A stretch of 43,423 nt of DNA from Kitasatospora sp. MBT63 (GCF_000710465.2 NZ_JAIZ01000365.1:12939-56361), one strand, 5' to 3'; positions 14,668 to 24,391 are shown, numbered from the stretch's first letter. A program made the numbers and translations. Notes: generated by a model from the letters alone, not told the origin.

Positions 14668-15245
14668 GATGACCCCACCCCCCGCCCCGGCGGCAACACC
14701 CCAGGTCGACACCGGTCGCCGCGGGGCGGCGCGGAGCCCGTCCGGCACCGGCGCCTGGTGGCGCAGCTCACGCCCACGGGCCCCCGGAACCGGGCGCCGC
14801 GGCGCGTTTCGGCCTCCCGCGCCGGGGTGTGGTCGGCTATTCTCGTGGCGTGAGGGATCCGGGCAGAGTCGCCCCCGGGTCCTTTTGTGCTTTCAGGACG
14901 CCAGTACGGACGTCCTTGCGAACGGCGCCCCACCCGCGCCGGTACGCGAGGACCGCCCCGCGGGGCGGCACAACGGAGTGCCGCCGGCCTGCCGGGGTGT
15001 CGCAATCGGCGCCGGGCCCCCGCCCGGCGCGGGCACAGACCGGAAGGTTCGCGGATGGGCAGGGCAACTGCGGGGCACCAGGGGTTGCGGGACCCCCGGC
15101 ACACGTCCCGCACCGCCGTGCGCGCCGACGAATCCGCCGGATCTCGCCCTGCCGACGTTCCCCCACCCTGCTCAGCAGCTGCGCCGGACCGCCACGGCAC
15201 CCGCCGCACTGCGACCGCGACGACCCGGAAAGGGGACTACCGGGT
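14564..15245. other. Long divergent region upstream of glnR
   Basis: Of these 682 bp, only the small ORF at 14560-14667 may code. On the plus strand a -10-like TATTCT (14838-14843) is followed within 12 bp by a terminator-like hairpin (14855-14886). Further on are a 16-bp palindrome (14954-14969) and a perfect 9-bp stem with a CCCC loop (15009-15030). About 360 bp then separate the hairpin from the glnR start. The plus frame in line with glnR is open here but reads as low-complexity arginine/proline and is not credible protein. Confidence 0.5.
14855..14886 (+). terminator. Terminator-like hairpin with T-run in the glnR leader
   Basis: GGATCCGGG (14855-14863) pairs with CCCGGGTCC (14874-14882, one wobble) over a 10-nt loop, followed at once by TTTT. 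No plus-strand gene lies upstream for it to terminate. It therefore looks like an attenuator or the end of a small transcript starting near 14850. Confidence 0.5.
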
Positions 15246-15980
15246 ATGAGTTCTCTCCTCCTGCTCACCAACGCCCTCCAGCCGTCCGCCGAGGTACTCC
15301 CGGCCCTGGGCCTGCTGCTGCACAACGTCCGGGTGGCACCGGCCGAGGGCTCCGCCCTGGTCGACACCCCCAGCGCCGACGTCATCCTGGTCGACGGCCG
15401 GCGCGACCTGCCGCAGATCCGCAGCCTGTGCCAGCTGCTGCGCTCGACCGGCATCGGCTGCCCGCTCATCCTGGTGGTCACCGAGGGCGGCCTGGCCGCC
15501 GTCACCGCCGAGTGGGGCATCGACGACGTGCTGCTGGACACCGCCGGCCCGGCCGAGGTCGAGGCGCGGCTGCGGCTCGCCACCGGCCGCCTCCAGGTGG
15601 TCTCCGACGACAGCCCGATGGAGATCCGCAACGGCGACCTGTCGGTCGACGAGGCCACCTACTCGGCGAAGCTCAAGGGCCGGGTGCTGGACCTCACCTT
15701 CAAGGAGTTCGAGCTGCTGAAGTACCTCGCCCAGCACCCCGGCCGGGTCTTCACCCGGGCGCAGCTGCTGCAGGAGGTCTGGGGCTACGACTACTTCGGC
15801 GGCACCCGCACGGTGGACGTCCACGTCCGGCGGCTGCGGGCCAAGCTCGGGGTCGAGCACGAGCAGTTGATCGGCACCGTGCGCAACGTCGGCTACCGCT
15901 TCGTGGTGCCGGACAAGGCGGACAAGGGCGAGCGCCCCGGGAGCGAGCTCCCGCACGCCCCCGCCGCCCAGCAGGCCTGA
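15246..15980 (+). CDS. glnR: Nitrogen-metabolism regulator GlnR (OmpR family)
   Basis: A 244-residue orphan response regulator. The N-terminal receiver-like domain ([33 protein letters not shown]) keeps the central aspartate, although actinobacterial GlnR is known not to use classical phosphorylation. The C-terminal winged helix is highly conserved: [49 protein letters not shown]. GlnR controls glutamine synthetase, ammonium transport and nitrate/nitrite genes. ATG 15246 fits the family start, with a purine-rich GGAAAGGGG further upstream. No cognate kinase is adjacent, as expected. It ends in a strong terminator. Confidence 0.96.
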   Translation: MSSLLLLTNALQPSAEVLPALGLLLHNVRVAPAEGSALVDTPSADVILVDGRRDLPQIRSLCQLLRSTGIGCPLILVVTEGGLAAVTAEWGIDDVLLDTAGPAEVEARLRLATGRLQVVSDDSPMEIRNGDLSVDEATYSAKLKGRVLDLTFKEFELLKYLAQHPGRVFTRAQLLQEVWGYDYFGGTRTVDVHVRRLRAKLGVEHEQLIGTVRNVGYRFVVPDKADKGERPGSELPHAPAAQQA

Positions 15981-15985
15981 GCGGT

Positions 15986-16014
15986 CGGCCGACGGGGACG
16001 GGCCCCGTCGGCCG
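15986..16014 (+). terminator. Terminator of glnR
   Basis: A perfect 12-bp stem (15986-15997 with 16003-16014) with a 5-nt loop begins 6 bp after the glnR stop. Confidence 0.85.
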
Positions 16015-16100
16015 CCCGGGATGTCCGGATCTGTACCGATCGCGGCCGACCGGCCACGGAGCGCCGTGACGCAACTCATGGCGCCGCCGCGCGACCCGCG

Positions 16101-16106
16101 TAGACT
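16101..16106 (+). promoter_or_regulatory. -10 element for a leaderless LacI-family gene
   Basis: TAGACT, a good streptomycete -10, lies 6 nt before GTG 16113 and no ribosome-binding site intervenes. The mRNA should begin at or next to the start codon. No clear -35 is seen. Confidence 0.55.
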
Positions 16107-16112
16107 CCCTGC

Positions 16113-17156
16113 GTGGCCAAGGTGACGCGCGACGATGTAGCCCGACTGGCTGGGACCTCGACCGCGGTCGTCAGCTACGTGATCAACAACGGTCCGCGCC
16201 CGGTCGCGCCCGCGACCCGGGAGAAGGTGCTGGCTGCCATCGAGCAGCTCGGGTACCGGCCCAACAGCGTGGCCCAGGCGATGGCCTCCCGGCGGACCAA
16301 CCTGATCGGCATGGTGGTGCCGGACGCCCGGCAGCCCTTCTTCGCCGAGATGGCGCACGCCGTGGAACGGGCCGCCTCCGAGCGCGGCAAGCTGGTCCTG
16401 ATCGGCAACTCCGACTACGTGGACGACCGCGAGGTCCACTACGTCCGCGCCTTCCTCGGGATGCGGGTGTCCGGCCTGATCCTGGTCAGCCAGGGCCCCT
16501 CGCAGCGGGCCGCGGAGGAGTTCGCCGCGATGGAGGGGGCGAAGGTGGTGCTGCTGCACCGCCGGCCGGAGGCGATCGACGACGTCGCGGTGGTCACCGA
16601 CGACGTGGGCGGCGCCGAGGCGGCCGTCCGCCACCTGCTGGAGGACCACGGGCACCCGTACGTGGTCTGCTTCGGCGGACCGGTGGAGTCCCCCGCCCCC
16701 GGCGACCCCGTGATCGACCACGTCGAGGGCTGGCAGCGCGCCATGGAGGCGCACGAGCTCGAGGTCGAGCCGAACCTGGTCGACGCGCCGTTCCACCGCT
16801 ACGGCGCGTACGAGGTCGCGGTGAAGCTGCTGCGCTCCCCCGGCCGTCCGACGGCGATCTTCTGCTCCACCGACGACCAGGCGATCGGCGTCCTGCGGGC
16901 GGCCCGCGAGGTCGGCCTGCGGGTGCCCGAGGACCTCGCCGTGGCCGGCTTCGACGACATCCCGGAAGCGGCGCTCGCCGACCCGCCGCTGACCACCGTG
17001 GCCTCGGACCGGGACGCCATGGCACGGGCCGCCGTGGACCTCGTGCTGGACGACTCGCTGATGGTCCCGGGCTCCGGCACCGAGCGGGTCCGCAAGTTCC
17101 AGTCCCGGCTGGTGATCCGCCGTTCCTGCGGCTGCGGGGCCCCCGACCAGCGGTGA
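16113..17156 (+). CDS. LacI/GalR-family transcriptional regulator
   Basis: A 347-residue repressor. The N-terminal helix-turn-helix with hinge is classic ([36 protein letters not shown]), followed by a periplasmic-binding-protein-like sensor domain ([37 protein letters not shown]). The tail RRSCGCG is common in streptomycete members. The ligand is not evident, since no sugar transporter or glycosidase adjoins it; its neighbours are glnR and htrA. The GTG start seems leaderless. Confidence 0.92.
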   Translation: MAKVTRDDVARLAGTSTAVVSYVINNGPRPVAPATREKVLAAIEQLGYRPNSVAQAMASRRTNLIGMVVPDARQPFFAEMAHAVERAASERGKLVLIGNSDYVDDREVHYVRAFLGMRVSGLILVSQGPSQRAAEEFAAMEGAKVVLLHRRPEAIDDVAVVTDDVGGAEAAVRHLLEDHGHPYVVCFGGPVESPAPGDPVIDHVEGWQRAMEAHELEVEPNLVDAPFHRYGAYEVAVKLLRSPGRPTAIFCSTDDQAIGVLRAAREVGLRVPEDLAVAGFDDIPEAALADPPLTTVASDRDAMARAAVDLVLDDSLMVPGSGTERVRKFQSRLVIRRSCGCGAPDQR

Positions 17157-17220
17157 TGCCCGAAGCCGGGCCGGCGCGCCGAAAGCGCCGCTGACCTGGC
17201 TTTATGAGAACCGAACAGGC

Positions 17221-17262
17221 TTCTCGGAAGCCTCTGACCGCACTCTCACCGGATTCTCATGC
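17221..17262 (+). promoter_or_regulatory. Four phased 11-bp direct repeats upstream of htrA
   Basis: Pyrimidine-rich units begin every 11 bp at 17221, 17232, 17243 and 17254, with consensus YTCTCNCCGGA and the first four positions YTCT invariant. One-turn spacing of direct repeats is the hallmark of OmpR-family response-regulator sites. The repeats end 20 bp before the htrA start, so they overlap its promoter. The CssR-type regulator encoded just downstream is the natural candidate to bind. Confidence 0.6.
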
Positions 17263-17282
17263 TCCGGGCGGACGTTGTGTCC

Positions 17283-18518
17283 ATGAACGAGCAGCAGCGC
17301 AGCAACCCCGAGCAGCACCACGACGGCCCGTCCGCCCCCCGGACCGGCCACCCCGGGTACGGCCAGGACCCGTACCGCCACGACGTGCCCGGGCACGACG
17401 CGTACGAGGGCCGGGGCTGGGCCCCGCCGCAGCCGGCCGAGCCCCCCACCGCGCACGTGCTGGAGGGCACCGTGCTGCGGGACGACGGACCCGGCGGGCA
17501 CGACGGACCCGGCGGGCAACAGCCCTGGGGCGGCCCGGCGCAGCCGCTGCCCGCGGGGGCCGAGGCCGGGGCCGGCGGGACGGGCGGCACCACGGGTGGC
17601 GCCCACCGGGGCGGCCGGGCCCGGCGCGGCATGCTGAAGAGCCGGCTGGCGCTCGTGGCCGCCGTCGCCACCGTCGCCGCCCTGATCGGCGGAGTGACCG
17701 GCGGAGTGCTCGCCGAGGCCCACGGGGACGGTGCGAGCGCCGCCTCCACCCTGGTCAGCCCGGTCTCGGCGAAGTCCGACGGCACCGCGAACGTCGCCGC
17801 CGTCGCCGCCGCCGTCTCGCCGAGCGTCGTCCAGATCACCGTGAACACCACCTCCGGCACCGCGACCGGCACCGGCGTCGTGCTCACCGCCGGCGGCCAG
17901 ATCCTCACCAACTACCACGTGATCTCCGGTGCGGTCGACGAGAACGGCCGGATCACCGTCACGTTCAAGGACGGGAGGACCGCCACCGCCACGGTCACCG
18001 GAACCGACAAGTCACTGGACGTCGCGGTGATCGACGCCGCCGGCGTGAGCGGCCTGACCCCCGCCGCGCTCGGCGACTCCACCGACGTCCAGGTCGGCGA
18101 CTCGGTGGTCGCCATCGGCAACCCCGAGGGCCTGACCGGCACCGTCACCTCCGGCATCATCAGCGCCAAGGACCGCAAGGTCTCCGTCCAGGTCGACGAG
18201 GGCTCCACCCGGGGCAACGGCGGCTTCGGCTTCCCCAACCTGCCCGGAATGACCGGCAGCCGGTCCGGCTCCACCGGCGACACCGCCACCTACCAGGCCC
18301 TGCAGACCGATGCCGCGCTCAACCCCGGCAACTCCGGCGGCCCGCTGCTCAACGCCAACGGCCAGGTCATCGGCCTCAATTCGGCGATGTACTCGTCCGC
18401 CGGCGCCGGCTCCACCGCCGACTCCTCGAGCGCGGGCAGCGTCGGCCTCGGCTTCGCCATCCCGATCAACGACATCAAGCAGGTCCTCCCGCAGCTGCAG
18501 GCCGGCCAGAACCTGTAG
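17283..18518 (+). CDS. htrA: Membrane-anchored HtrA-like serine protease, no PDZ domain
   Basis: A 411-residue protein. Residues 1-118 are a long cytoplasmic Gly/Pro/His-rich region, 121-144 one membrane span, then a trypsin-like protease domain outside the cell. The catalytic triad is H212 (TNYHV), D246 (SLDVAVID) and S351 (GNSGGPL). Family members usually have a C-terminal PDZ domain; here the protein ends about 60 residues after the serine, so none is present. HtrA proteases degrade or refold misfolded secreted proteins. It lies ahead of a two-component system, the arrangement known for htrA2-cssRS in Streptomyces lividans. An earlier start codon (17259) was rejected. Confidence 0.92.
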   Translation: MNEQQRSNPEQHHDGPSAPRTGHPGYGQDPYRHDVPGHDAYEGRGWAPPQPAEPPTAHVLEGTVLRDDGPGGHDGPGGQQPWGGPAQPLPAGAEAGAGGTGGTTGGAHRGGRARRGMLKSRLALVAAVATVAALIGGVTGGVLAEAHGDGASAASTLVSPVSAKSDGTANVAAVAAAVSPSVVQITVNTTSGTATGTGVVLTAGGQILTNYHVISGAVDENGRITVTFKDGRTATATVTGTDKSLDVAVIDAAGVSGLTPAALGDSTDVQVGDSVVAIGNPEGLTGTVTSGIISAKDRKVSVQVDEGSTRGNGGFGFPNLPGMTGSRSGSTGDTATYQALQTDAALNPGNSGGPLLNANGQVIGLNSAMYSSAGAGSTADSSSAGSVGLGFAIPINDIKQVLPQLQAGQNL

Positions 18519-18604
18519 CCACCGGTAGCCCCGGCTCCACCGCAGGACAGCCTCCACCGCAGGACAATGGCCACACCGTACGGACTCAGAAAGGGCCCGA
18601 GCCG

Positions 18605-19378
18605 ATGAATCCCCCCGCCGACGACCGCACCCCTGCCGAGGCCGCGGGCCCCACCGCCCGCGTCCTGGTGGTCGACGACGAGCCCGCCCTGCGGGACGCC
18701 CTGGAGAGCAGCCTCGCCTTCGAGGGCTACGAGGTGGCCACCGCCACCGACGGCTTCGAGGCCCTGGAGGCGGTCGAGCGCCAGCGGCCCGACCTGGTCC
18801 TGCTGGACATCATGATGCCGAGGATGGACGGACTGACCACCGTCCGCCGGATGCGCTCGCGCGGCGACGCCGTCCCCGTACTGATGCTCACCGCCCGCGA
18901 CGCCGTCGGAGACCGGGTCACCGGCCTCGACGTCGGCGCCGACGACTACCTGGCCAAGCCGTTCGAACTGGACGAGCTGCTCGCCCGGGTCCGCGCCCTG
19001 CTCCGGCGCTCCGCGCTGGCCAGCGAGGCCGCGGCCCGGGCCTCGGTGGAGACCGACGCCAGCGAGGTGCTCGCCTTCGCCGACCTGCGGATGAACCTGG
19101 CCACCCGGGAGGTCACCCGGGAGGGCCGCCCGATCGAGCTGACCCGCACCGAGTTCATGCTGCTGGAGATGTTCCTGTCGCACCCGCGCCAGGTGCTGAC
19201 CCGCGAACAGATCCTCAAGGCGGTCTGGGGCTTCGACTTCGAGCCGTCCTCCAACTCGCTCGACGTGTACGTGATGTACCTGCGCCGCAAGACCGAGCAG
19301 GGCGGCATGCCCCGGGTCATCCAGACCGTGCGCGGGGTCGGCTACGCCCTGCGCAGCGCCACCGGCGCGGCGGCGTGA
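18605..19378 (+). CDS. cssR: OmpR-family response regulator, CssR-like
   Basis: A 257-residue response regulator. The receiver has the acidic pair ([15 protein letters not shown]), the phosphorylation aspartate in [13 protein letters not shown] and the conserved lysine in [17 protein letters not shown]. The C-terminal winged helix ([33 protein letters not shown]) binds DNA. ATG 18605 follows GAAAGGG. It lies 86 bp after htrA and overlaps its kinase gene by four bases (GTGA). The Css name rests on its position beside htrA, as in S. lividans, where this pair responds to misfolded secreted proteins. Confidence 0.9.
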   Translation: MNPPADDRTPAEAAGPTARVLVVDDEPALRDALESSLAFEGYEVATATDGFEALEAVERQRPDLVLLDIMMPRMDGLTTVRRMRSRGDAVPVLMLTARDAVGDRVTGLDVGADDYLAKPFELDELLARVRALLRRSALASEAAARASVETDASEVLAFADLRMNLATREVTREGRPIELTRTEFMLLEMFLSHPRQVLTREQILKAVWGFDFEPSSNSLDVYVMYLRRKTEQGGMPRVIQTVRGVGYALRSATGAAA

Positions 19379-20886
19379 GCGACGCCGTCCCGCCGAAGCC
19401 CGCACACCCGCCGAAGCGACCCGGGCGGGGGCTGCACCCCGTCCGGTGGTACCGCAGCCGCTCGCTGCGCAGCCGGCTGTCCATGCTGACCGCCGCCGCG
19501 GTGGCGATCGCGATCGCGCTCTCCGCCCTGGCCTGCTGGTTCCTGGTCAGGGACCGGCTGTACGAACAGGTCCACAGCAACCTGACGGAGGCGGACTCGC
19601 TGTTCTCCGGGCCGGCCCGGCGGGAGAACTCCTTCACGTGTGACTCCACACCGGCCGGGGCCCTGGCGGCGGCACGGCACTCCCCGGACGGCGTCCCGCT
19701 GCGACCACTGAAGTGGGACGTCGAGCTGATCTCCACCGACGGCTCCACCTGCTTCCAGCAGGGCGACGCGCACGCCATCCGCGCGGATCCTGGTGACCTC
19801 TCGGCACTCGGCGGTCACACCGCCAGCTTCCGGGACGGCGAGTACGCCGACGGGACGCCCGCGATGGTGCGGGTCGTCCCGGTCGATGTGCTCTTGCCCA
19901 ACCAGACCATCAAGCAGTACGTCGCGCTGGTCGCCCAGCCGATCGAGACCGTGCAGGACTCGCTGAACAACCTCGCTCTGATCCTGATCGGCGTGGTCGG
20001 CGTCGGCACGGTCGGCGCCGGGTTCATCGGCCGCCTGGTCGCCCGGTCCGCGCTGCGGCCGGTGGACCAACTCACCGACGTGGTCGAGCACATCGCCCGT
20101 ACCGAGGAGGTCGGCACCACCATCCCGGTGCACGGCAGCGACGAGATCGCCCGGCTGGCCACCTCGTTCAACTCCATGTCCACCGCGCTCGCCAACTCCC
20201 GCGACCGCCAGACCCGCCTGATCGCCGACGCGGGCCACGAACTGCGCACCCCCCTCACCTCCCTGCGCACCAACGTCGACCTGCTGATCCGCAGCGACGA
20301 CACCGGCCGGGCGCTGCCGCCCGCCACCCGGGCCAAGATGCTGGGCAACATGAAGGCGCAGATGCAGGAGCTGACGCTGCTGATCGGCGACCTGCTCCAG
20401 CTCTCCCGCCCGGACACCCCCAAGCCCGGGCAGAACGTGACCGTGCTCGCCCTGCACGAGATCGCTGAACGGGCCGTGGAGCGGGCCCGGCTGCGCGGCC
20501 CGGGCCTGGCCTTCGAGCTGGCCATCGAGCCCTGGTACGTGCGCGGCGACGGGCCGGCGCTGGAGCGGGCGGTGATCAACCTGCTGGACAACGCCGTGAA
20601 GTACAGCCCGCCCGGCGGCTCCGTCGACGTGGTGCTGCGGGCCGGGAAGCTGACGGTCCGCGACCACGGGCCGGGGATCGAGCCGGAGGAACTCCCGTAC
20701 GTCTTCGACCGCTTCTGGCGCTCGCCGTCCTCCCGGCAGCTGCCGGGTTCGGGGCTCGGGCTGTCGATCGTGGCGCAGGCGGTCCGGGACAGCGGCGGCG
20801 AGGTCTCGCTCGGCCCGGCCGCGGACGGCGGCCCGGGCGCGCAGGCCACCATCCGCCTGCCGGGTCAGCCGGAGCCGCCGCAGTAG
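19375..20886 (+). CDS. cssS: Sensor histidine kinase, CssS-like
   Basis: A 503-residue membrane kinase. TM1 is about residues 36-58 and TM2 about 196-222, with an extracytoplasmic sensor between them that has exactly two cysteines, C89 and C126. Then follow a HAMP region ([20 protein letters not shown]), the phospho-acceptor H288 in [16 protein letters not shown], the N box ([17 protein letters not shown]) and G boxes ([20 protein letters not shown]). GTG 19375 overlaps the cssR stop, so the pair is translationally coupled. The two sensor cysteines could form a disulfide and report on the folding state outside the cell (inference). Confidence 0.92.
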   Translation: MSDAVPPKPAHPPKRPGRGLHPVRWYRSRSLRSRLSMLTAAAVAIAIALSALACWFLVRDRLYEQVHSNLTEADSLFSGPARRENSFTCDSTPAGALAAARHSPDGVPLRPLKWDVELISTDGSTCFQQGDAHAIRADPGDLSALGGHTASFRDGEYADGTPAMVRVVPVDVLLPNQTIKQYVALVAQPIETVQDSLNNLALILIGVVGVGTVGAGFIGRLVARSALRPVDQLTDVVEHIARTEEVGTTIPVHGSDEIARLATSFNSMSTALANSRDRQTRLIADAGHELRTPLTSLRTNVDLLIRSDDTGRALPPATRAKMLGNMKAQMQELTLLIGDLLQLSRPDTPKPGQNVTVLALHEIAERAVERARLRGPGLAFELAIEPWYVRGDGPALERAVINLLDNAVKYSPPGGSVDVVLRAGKLTVRDHGPGIEPEELPYVFDRFWRSPSSRQLPGSGLGLSIVAQAVRDSGGEVSLGPAADGGPGAQATIRLPGQPEPPQ

Positions 20887-20899
20887 CCCGGACACGGCG

Positions 20900-20929
20900 A
20901 GGGCGGGACACCCGGGGGTGTCCCGCCCT
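20900..20929. terminator. Bidirectional terminator between cssS and the 5'-nucleotidase
   Basis: A 14-bp perfect inverted repeat (20900-20913 with 20916-20929), effectively a 13-bp stem with a 4-nt loop, lies between two convergent genes. Confidence 0.85.
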
Positions 20930-20946
20930 GCGTCCGTGCACAACCG

Positions 20947-22764
20947 TCAGTCGTTGTCCGTGCCGGTGCCGATGATCTTGATCCGGTCCTGCGCCGGGAC
21001 CTTCAGCGGGGCGTCGGCCTTGCTGTTGGCGCCCAGGTAGGCGGCGAACAGGTCGAGGTCCGAGACGCCGACCAGCTTGTCGGTTCCGGCCGCGAAGGCC
21101 GGGAAGCCGTCGCCGCCGCCGGCCAGGAACTCGTTGGCCGCGACGCGGTACGAGGCGGCCGGGTCGATCGCGGTGCCGTTCAGCTTGACCGTGTCGACCA
21201 GGACGCGGGCGGCGCCGGTCTTGGTCATGTCCAGCGTGTAGGTGAAGCCCGCCGAGTTCTGCAGGATCTTCGGCGCGGCCTCGTTGACGCCGCTGACCTG
21301 CTGCTGGAGCAGCTGGACGAGCTGGGCCCCGGTCAGCGTCTTGACCTGCATCATGTTGGTGAACGGCTGGACGGTGAACGCCTCGCCGTAGGTCACCACG
21401 CCGTCGCCCTCGCTGCCCGAGGCCTTGTAGACCAGGTCGGAGCGGATACCGCCGGGGTTCATGAAGGCGATCTGAGCACCGCCCTTGTCCTTGGGGGCGA
21501 GCCCGGCGAGCTGGGCGTCGGCGATCACGTCACCGAGCGGCTTCTCCAGGTCGGCGGAGCCGCGGCCGTTGATGTCCGCGCCGATCCAGCCGAGCGGGCG
21601 GTTGGCGATCGGGGCGGCCAGCTTGTTGTAGTAGTCGATCAGCTTGGTCATGTCCGCGGCCTTGGGCACGTCGCGGCGGACGATGTGGTTGGCGGCGGTG
21701 ACCGACGGGCGCACGATAGCGCCGGAGCGCTTGTCGAGCTTGAGGTCGATCTCGGTGTAGAGCCGGCCGAAGGAGGCGGCGCTGGTCACCGAGCGCGGCA
21801 CGCCGTTGGGGTCCGGGATGCTGCACGCGTACGCGTTGTGGGTGTGGCCGGTGACGATGGCGCCGACGGCCGGGTCGATCTTCTTGGCGATGTCCACGAT
21901 CGGGCCGGAGACACCGGCGCCGCCCGCGCCGCAGTCGAAGTCGTAGACCGGGCTGGCCGGGTAGCCGCCCTCGTGGATCAGCGCCACGATCGAGTCGACG
22001 CCCCGGCGCTTGAGCTCGGCGGCGTACTTGTTGATCGTGGTGACCTCGTTGGCGAACTTCAGGCCCTTGACGCCCTCGGCGGTCACGATGTTGGGCGTGC
22101 CCTCGAGCGTCACCCCGATGAAGCCGACCTTGACGCCGTTCACGTTGGTCACCCAGTACGGGTCCAGGATCGGCTTGCCGGTCTTCTCGTTGGTGACGTT
22201 GGCGGCCAGGTACTCGAAGTCGGCGCCCTTGAACTTGCGGCCCTTGACGTAGCAGCCGTCGGTCGGGTGGCAGCCGCCGTTCTGGAGGCGCAGCAGCTCC
22301 TTGGAGCCCTCGTCGAACTCGTGGTTGCCCACGCTGGTGACGTCGAGGCCGAGCTTGTTCATCGCCTCGATGGTCGGCTCGTCGTGGAACAGGCCCGACA
22401 TCAGCGGGCTGGCGCCGACGATGTCACCGGCCGCCACGGTCAGCGAGTTCGGGTGGCCCTTGCGGGCCTCGCGCAGCGCCGTCGCCAGGTACTCGATGCC
22501 GCCGGCGGGGGTGGAGACGATCTGCTTGGTGACCGGGTCGATCTCCTTGACGGTGCCGGAGGACCCCGCCGGGGGCTCCAGGTTGCCGTGGAAGTCGTTG
22601 ATGGCCAGCAGCTGGAGGTCGACGACCTTCGGCTGGTGGTGACCGTGGCCGTAGCCGTGCGCCTCGGCCACGCCGGGCACGAGGACGGAGCCGAAGAGGC
22701 CGGCGGCTGCGGCGGCGGCGTAGGCCGCCTTGCGGTATCGACCGGTGAGACCGGTGCTGGGCAT
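20947..22764 (-). CDS. Secreted 5'-nucleotidase / metallophosphatase
   Basis: A 605-residue exported enzyme that removes phosphate from extracellular nucleotides. The signal peptide ends around VAEAHG (residues 33-37). Metal-binding motifs of the calcineurin-like domain are LAINDFHGNLEP, VGNHEFDEGSKELL and VTGHTHNAY. The C-terminal 5'-nucleotidase substrate domain includes IAFMNPGGIRSDL and YRVAANEFLAGGGDGFPAF. No sortase signal is seen, so it is probably released. ATG 22764 fits the signal peptide. A promoter with good -35 and -10 lies 73 bp upstream. It converges on cssS. Confidence 0.94.
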   Translation of the reverse strand: MPSTGLTGRYRKAAYAAAAAAGLFGSVLVPGVAEAHGYGHGHHQPKVVDLQLLAINDFHGNLEPPAGSSGTVKEIDPVTKQIVSTPAGGIEYLATALREARKGHPNSLTVAAGDIVGASPLMSGLFHDEPTIEAMNKLGLDVTSVGNHEFDEGSKELLRLQNGGCHPTDGCYVKGRKFKGADFEYLAANVTNEKTGKPILDPYWVTNVNGVKVGFIGVTLEGTPNIVTAEGVKGLKFANEVTTINKYAAELKRRGVDSIVALIHEGGYPASPVYDFDCGAGGAGVSGPIVDIAKKIDPAVGAIVTGHTHNAYACSIPDPNGVPRSVTSAASFGRLYTEIDLKLDKRSGAIVRPSVTAANHIVRRDVPKAADMTKLIDYYNKLAAPIANRPLGWIGADINGRGSADLEKPLGDVIADAQLAGLAPKDKGGAQIAFMNPGGIRSDLVYKASGSEGDGVVTYGEAFTVQPFTNMMQVKTLTGAQLVQLLQQQVSGVNEAAPKILQNSAGFTYTLDMTKTGAARVLVDTVKLNGTAIDPAASYRVAANEFLAGGGDGFPAFAAGTDKLVGVSDLDLFAAYLGANSKADAPLKVPAQDRIKIIGTGTDND

Positions 22765-22836
22765 GAGGGATCCCCTGGACCGTCGGGGCCCCGGTGTGGG
22801 CCGGGGCCGGGCTGGCAGGTGCCGATTGACCAGTGA

Positions 22837-22865
22837 AGCCTAGGGTCAACGCGCGTAGCTGTCAG
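22837..22865 (-). promoter_or_regulatory. Promoter of the 5'-nucleotidase gene
   Basis: On the minus strand CTGACA (22865-22860) and TAGGCT (22842-22837) are 17 bp apart, a good HrdB-type match. A lone GTTGACC in the spacer resembles one PHO-box half site but has no properly phased partner. Confidence 0.65.
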
Positions 22866-23022
22866 GACCCTGCAAGTAACAAGAGGGTTTCCTGCGAACG
22901 GCACGAAGACGAGCAACCGGCACCCTCCCGGCGGCGCCTGACCCCCCGTCCGGCGCCTGACACCCCGCCCGACGCCTGGGACCCGTCCGCCCCGGACGCC
23001 CGGCGCCCGGGCTCGGCCCGGG

Positions 23023-24372
23023 TCAGCGCCGGGGCTCGGCCGCCAGGTGCTGCTCGGCGCGCTCGCGCTCGGCGACCGCGTCCTCGGTCATCGCCCGGTC
23101 GGTGTACACCAGCGGGCGCTCGGCCTCGGTGATGATGTGCTTGACCACCTGGACGTTGCCGTTGACGTCCCACACCGCGATGCCCGGCGACAGGGTCGGA
23201 ATGATCTCCACCGCCCAGCGCGGCAGACCCAGCACCCGGCCGGTGGCCCTGGCCTCCTCGGCCTTCTGCATGTAGATGGTCCGCGTCGAGGCCATCTTCA
23301 GGATCGCCGAGGCCTCCTTGGCCGCCGCCCCGTCCACCACGTCCGACAGGTGGTGCACCACCGCGACGAAGGACAGGCCGAGCCGGCGCCCGAACTTCAG
23401 CAGGCGCTGGAACAGCTGCGCCACGAACGGGCTGTTGATGATGTGCCAGGCCTCCTCCACCAGGAAGATCCGCTTCACCCGGTCCGGCCGCAGCCAGGTG
23501 TGCTCCAGCCAGACCCCGACGATCGCCATCAGGATCGGCATCGCGATCGAGTTGCGGTCGATGTGCGAGAGGTCGAAGACGATCAGCGGCGCGTCCAGGT
23601 CGATGCCGTCCGTGGTCGGCCCGTCGAACATGCCGCGCAGGTCACCGTCGACCAGCCGGTCCAGCACCAGCGCCACGTCCAGCCCCCAGGACTGCACGTC
23701 GTCGACCGCGACCCCGAGCGACTCCACCGAGGACAGCTCGGGGCTGCGCAGGGTGTCGATGATGTCGGTCAGCACCGGCTGGCGCTGCGTCACCGAGGCG
23801 ATCACGTGCGCGTGCGCGGCCTTCAGCGCGAAGCCCGCCCGCTCGTCCAGCCCGTGCCCCATCGCCACCTCGATGATGGTGCGCAGCAGCGAGAGCTGGC
23901 CGGTGGTGGTGATCGACGGGTCCAGCGGGTTGAGCCGCACCCCGCCGTCCCGGGCCGACATCGGGTCGAGCCGGATGGACTTTATGCCCAGCGCGTTGGC
24001 GATCAGGTTCCACTCGCCGACCCCGTCCTCGCCCTGCGCGTCCAGCACCACCACCTGCCGGTCCCGGAACCGCAGCTGGCGCAGCACGTACGTCTTCTCC
24101 AGCGCGGACTTGCCGTTGCCGGACTCGCCGAGCACCAGCCAGTGCGGCGCGGGCAGCTGCTGGCCGTACAGCTGGAACGGGTCGTAGACGTACCCCTTGC
24201 CGCTGTACACCTCGCGGCCGATGATCACGCCGGAGTCGCCCAGCCCCGGCGCGGCGGTCGGCAGGTACACCGCCTGGGCCTGGCCGGTCGAGGTGCGGAC
24301 GGGCAGCCGGGTGGTCTCCACCTTGCCGAACATCAGGCTGGTGAAGGCCTCGGTGAGGTTGCCGATCGCCAT
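23023..24372 (-). CDS. VirB4-like ATPase (C-terminal motor half)
   Basis: A 449-residue ATPase of the VirB4/TraC type that powers type IV secretion assemblies. Walker A is GESGNGKS at residues 82-89 and Walker B RIFLVEEAWH with E306-E307. The later motif LSFVAVVHHLSDVVDG fits VirB4. Classical VirB4 has about 800 residues with an N-terminal domain; here that half is encoded by the preceding gene (24392-25966), so the motor is split over two proteins. It is the last gene of a five-gene minus-strand operon, 19 bp after its neighbour. No coupling protein follows; the next gene is the nucleotidase, which lies downstream on the same strand. Confidence 0.88.
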   Translation of the reverse strand: MAIGNLTEAFTSLMFGKVETTRLPVRTSTGQAQAVYLPTAAPGLGDSGVIIGREVYSGKGYVYDPFQLYGQQLPAPHWLVLGESGNGKSALEKTYVLRQLRFRDRQVVVLDAQGEDGVGEWNLIANALGIKSIRLDPMSARDGGVRLNPLDPSITTTGQLSLLRTIIEVAMGHGLDERAGFALKAAHAHVIASVTQRQPVLTDIIDTLRSPELSSVESLGVAVDDVQSWGLDVALVLDRLVDGDLRGMFDGPTTDGIDLDAPLIVFDLSHIDRNSIAMPILMAIVGVWLEHTWLRPDRVKRIFLVEEAWHIINSPFVAQLFQRLLKFGRRLGLSFVAVVHHLSDVVDGAAAKEASAILKMASTRTIYMQKAEEARATGRVLGLPRWAVEIIPTLSPGIAVWDVNGNVQVVKHIITEAERPLVYTDRAMTEDAVAERERAEQHLAAEPRR

Positions 24373-24391
24373 GACGGTGCCTCCTGCGGGG

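Noticed and set aside
14829..15245. N-terminal extension of GlnR in the same frame
   Set aside because: Composition is low-complexity Arg/Pro/Ser, and GlnR proteins start at [14 protein letters not shown]; the ATG at 15246 fits the family.
14887..15245. Riboswitch (c-di-AMP, T-box or cobalamin) in the glnR leader
   Set aside because: Hairpins are present but I could not find the conserved core of any of these classes.
22837..22865. PHO box at the nucleotidase promoter
   Set aside because: Only one half site (GTTGACC) is seen; the next unit in phase does not match GTTCACC.
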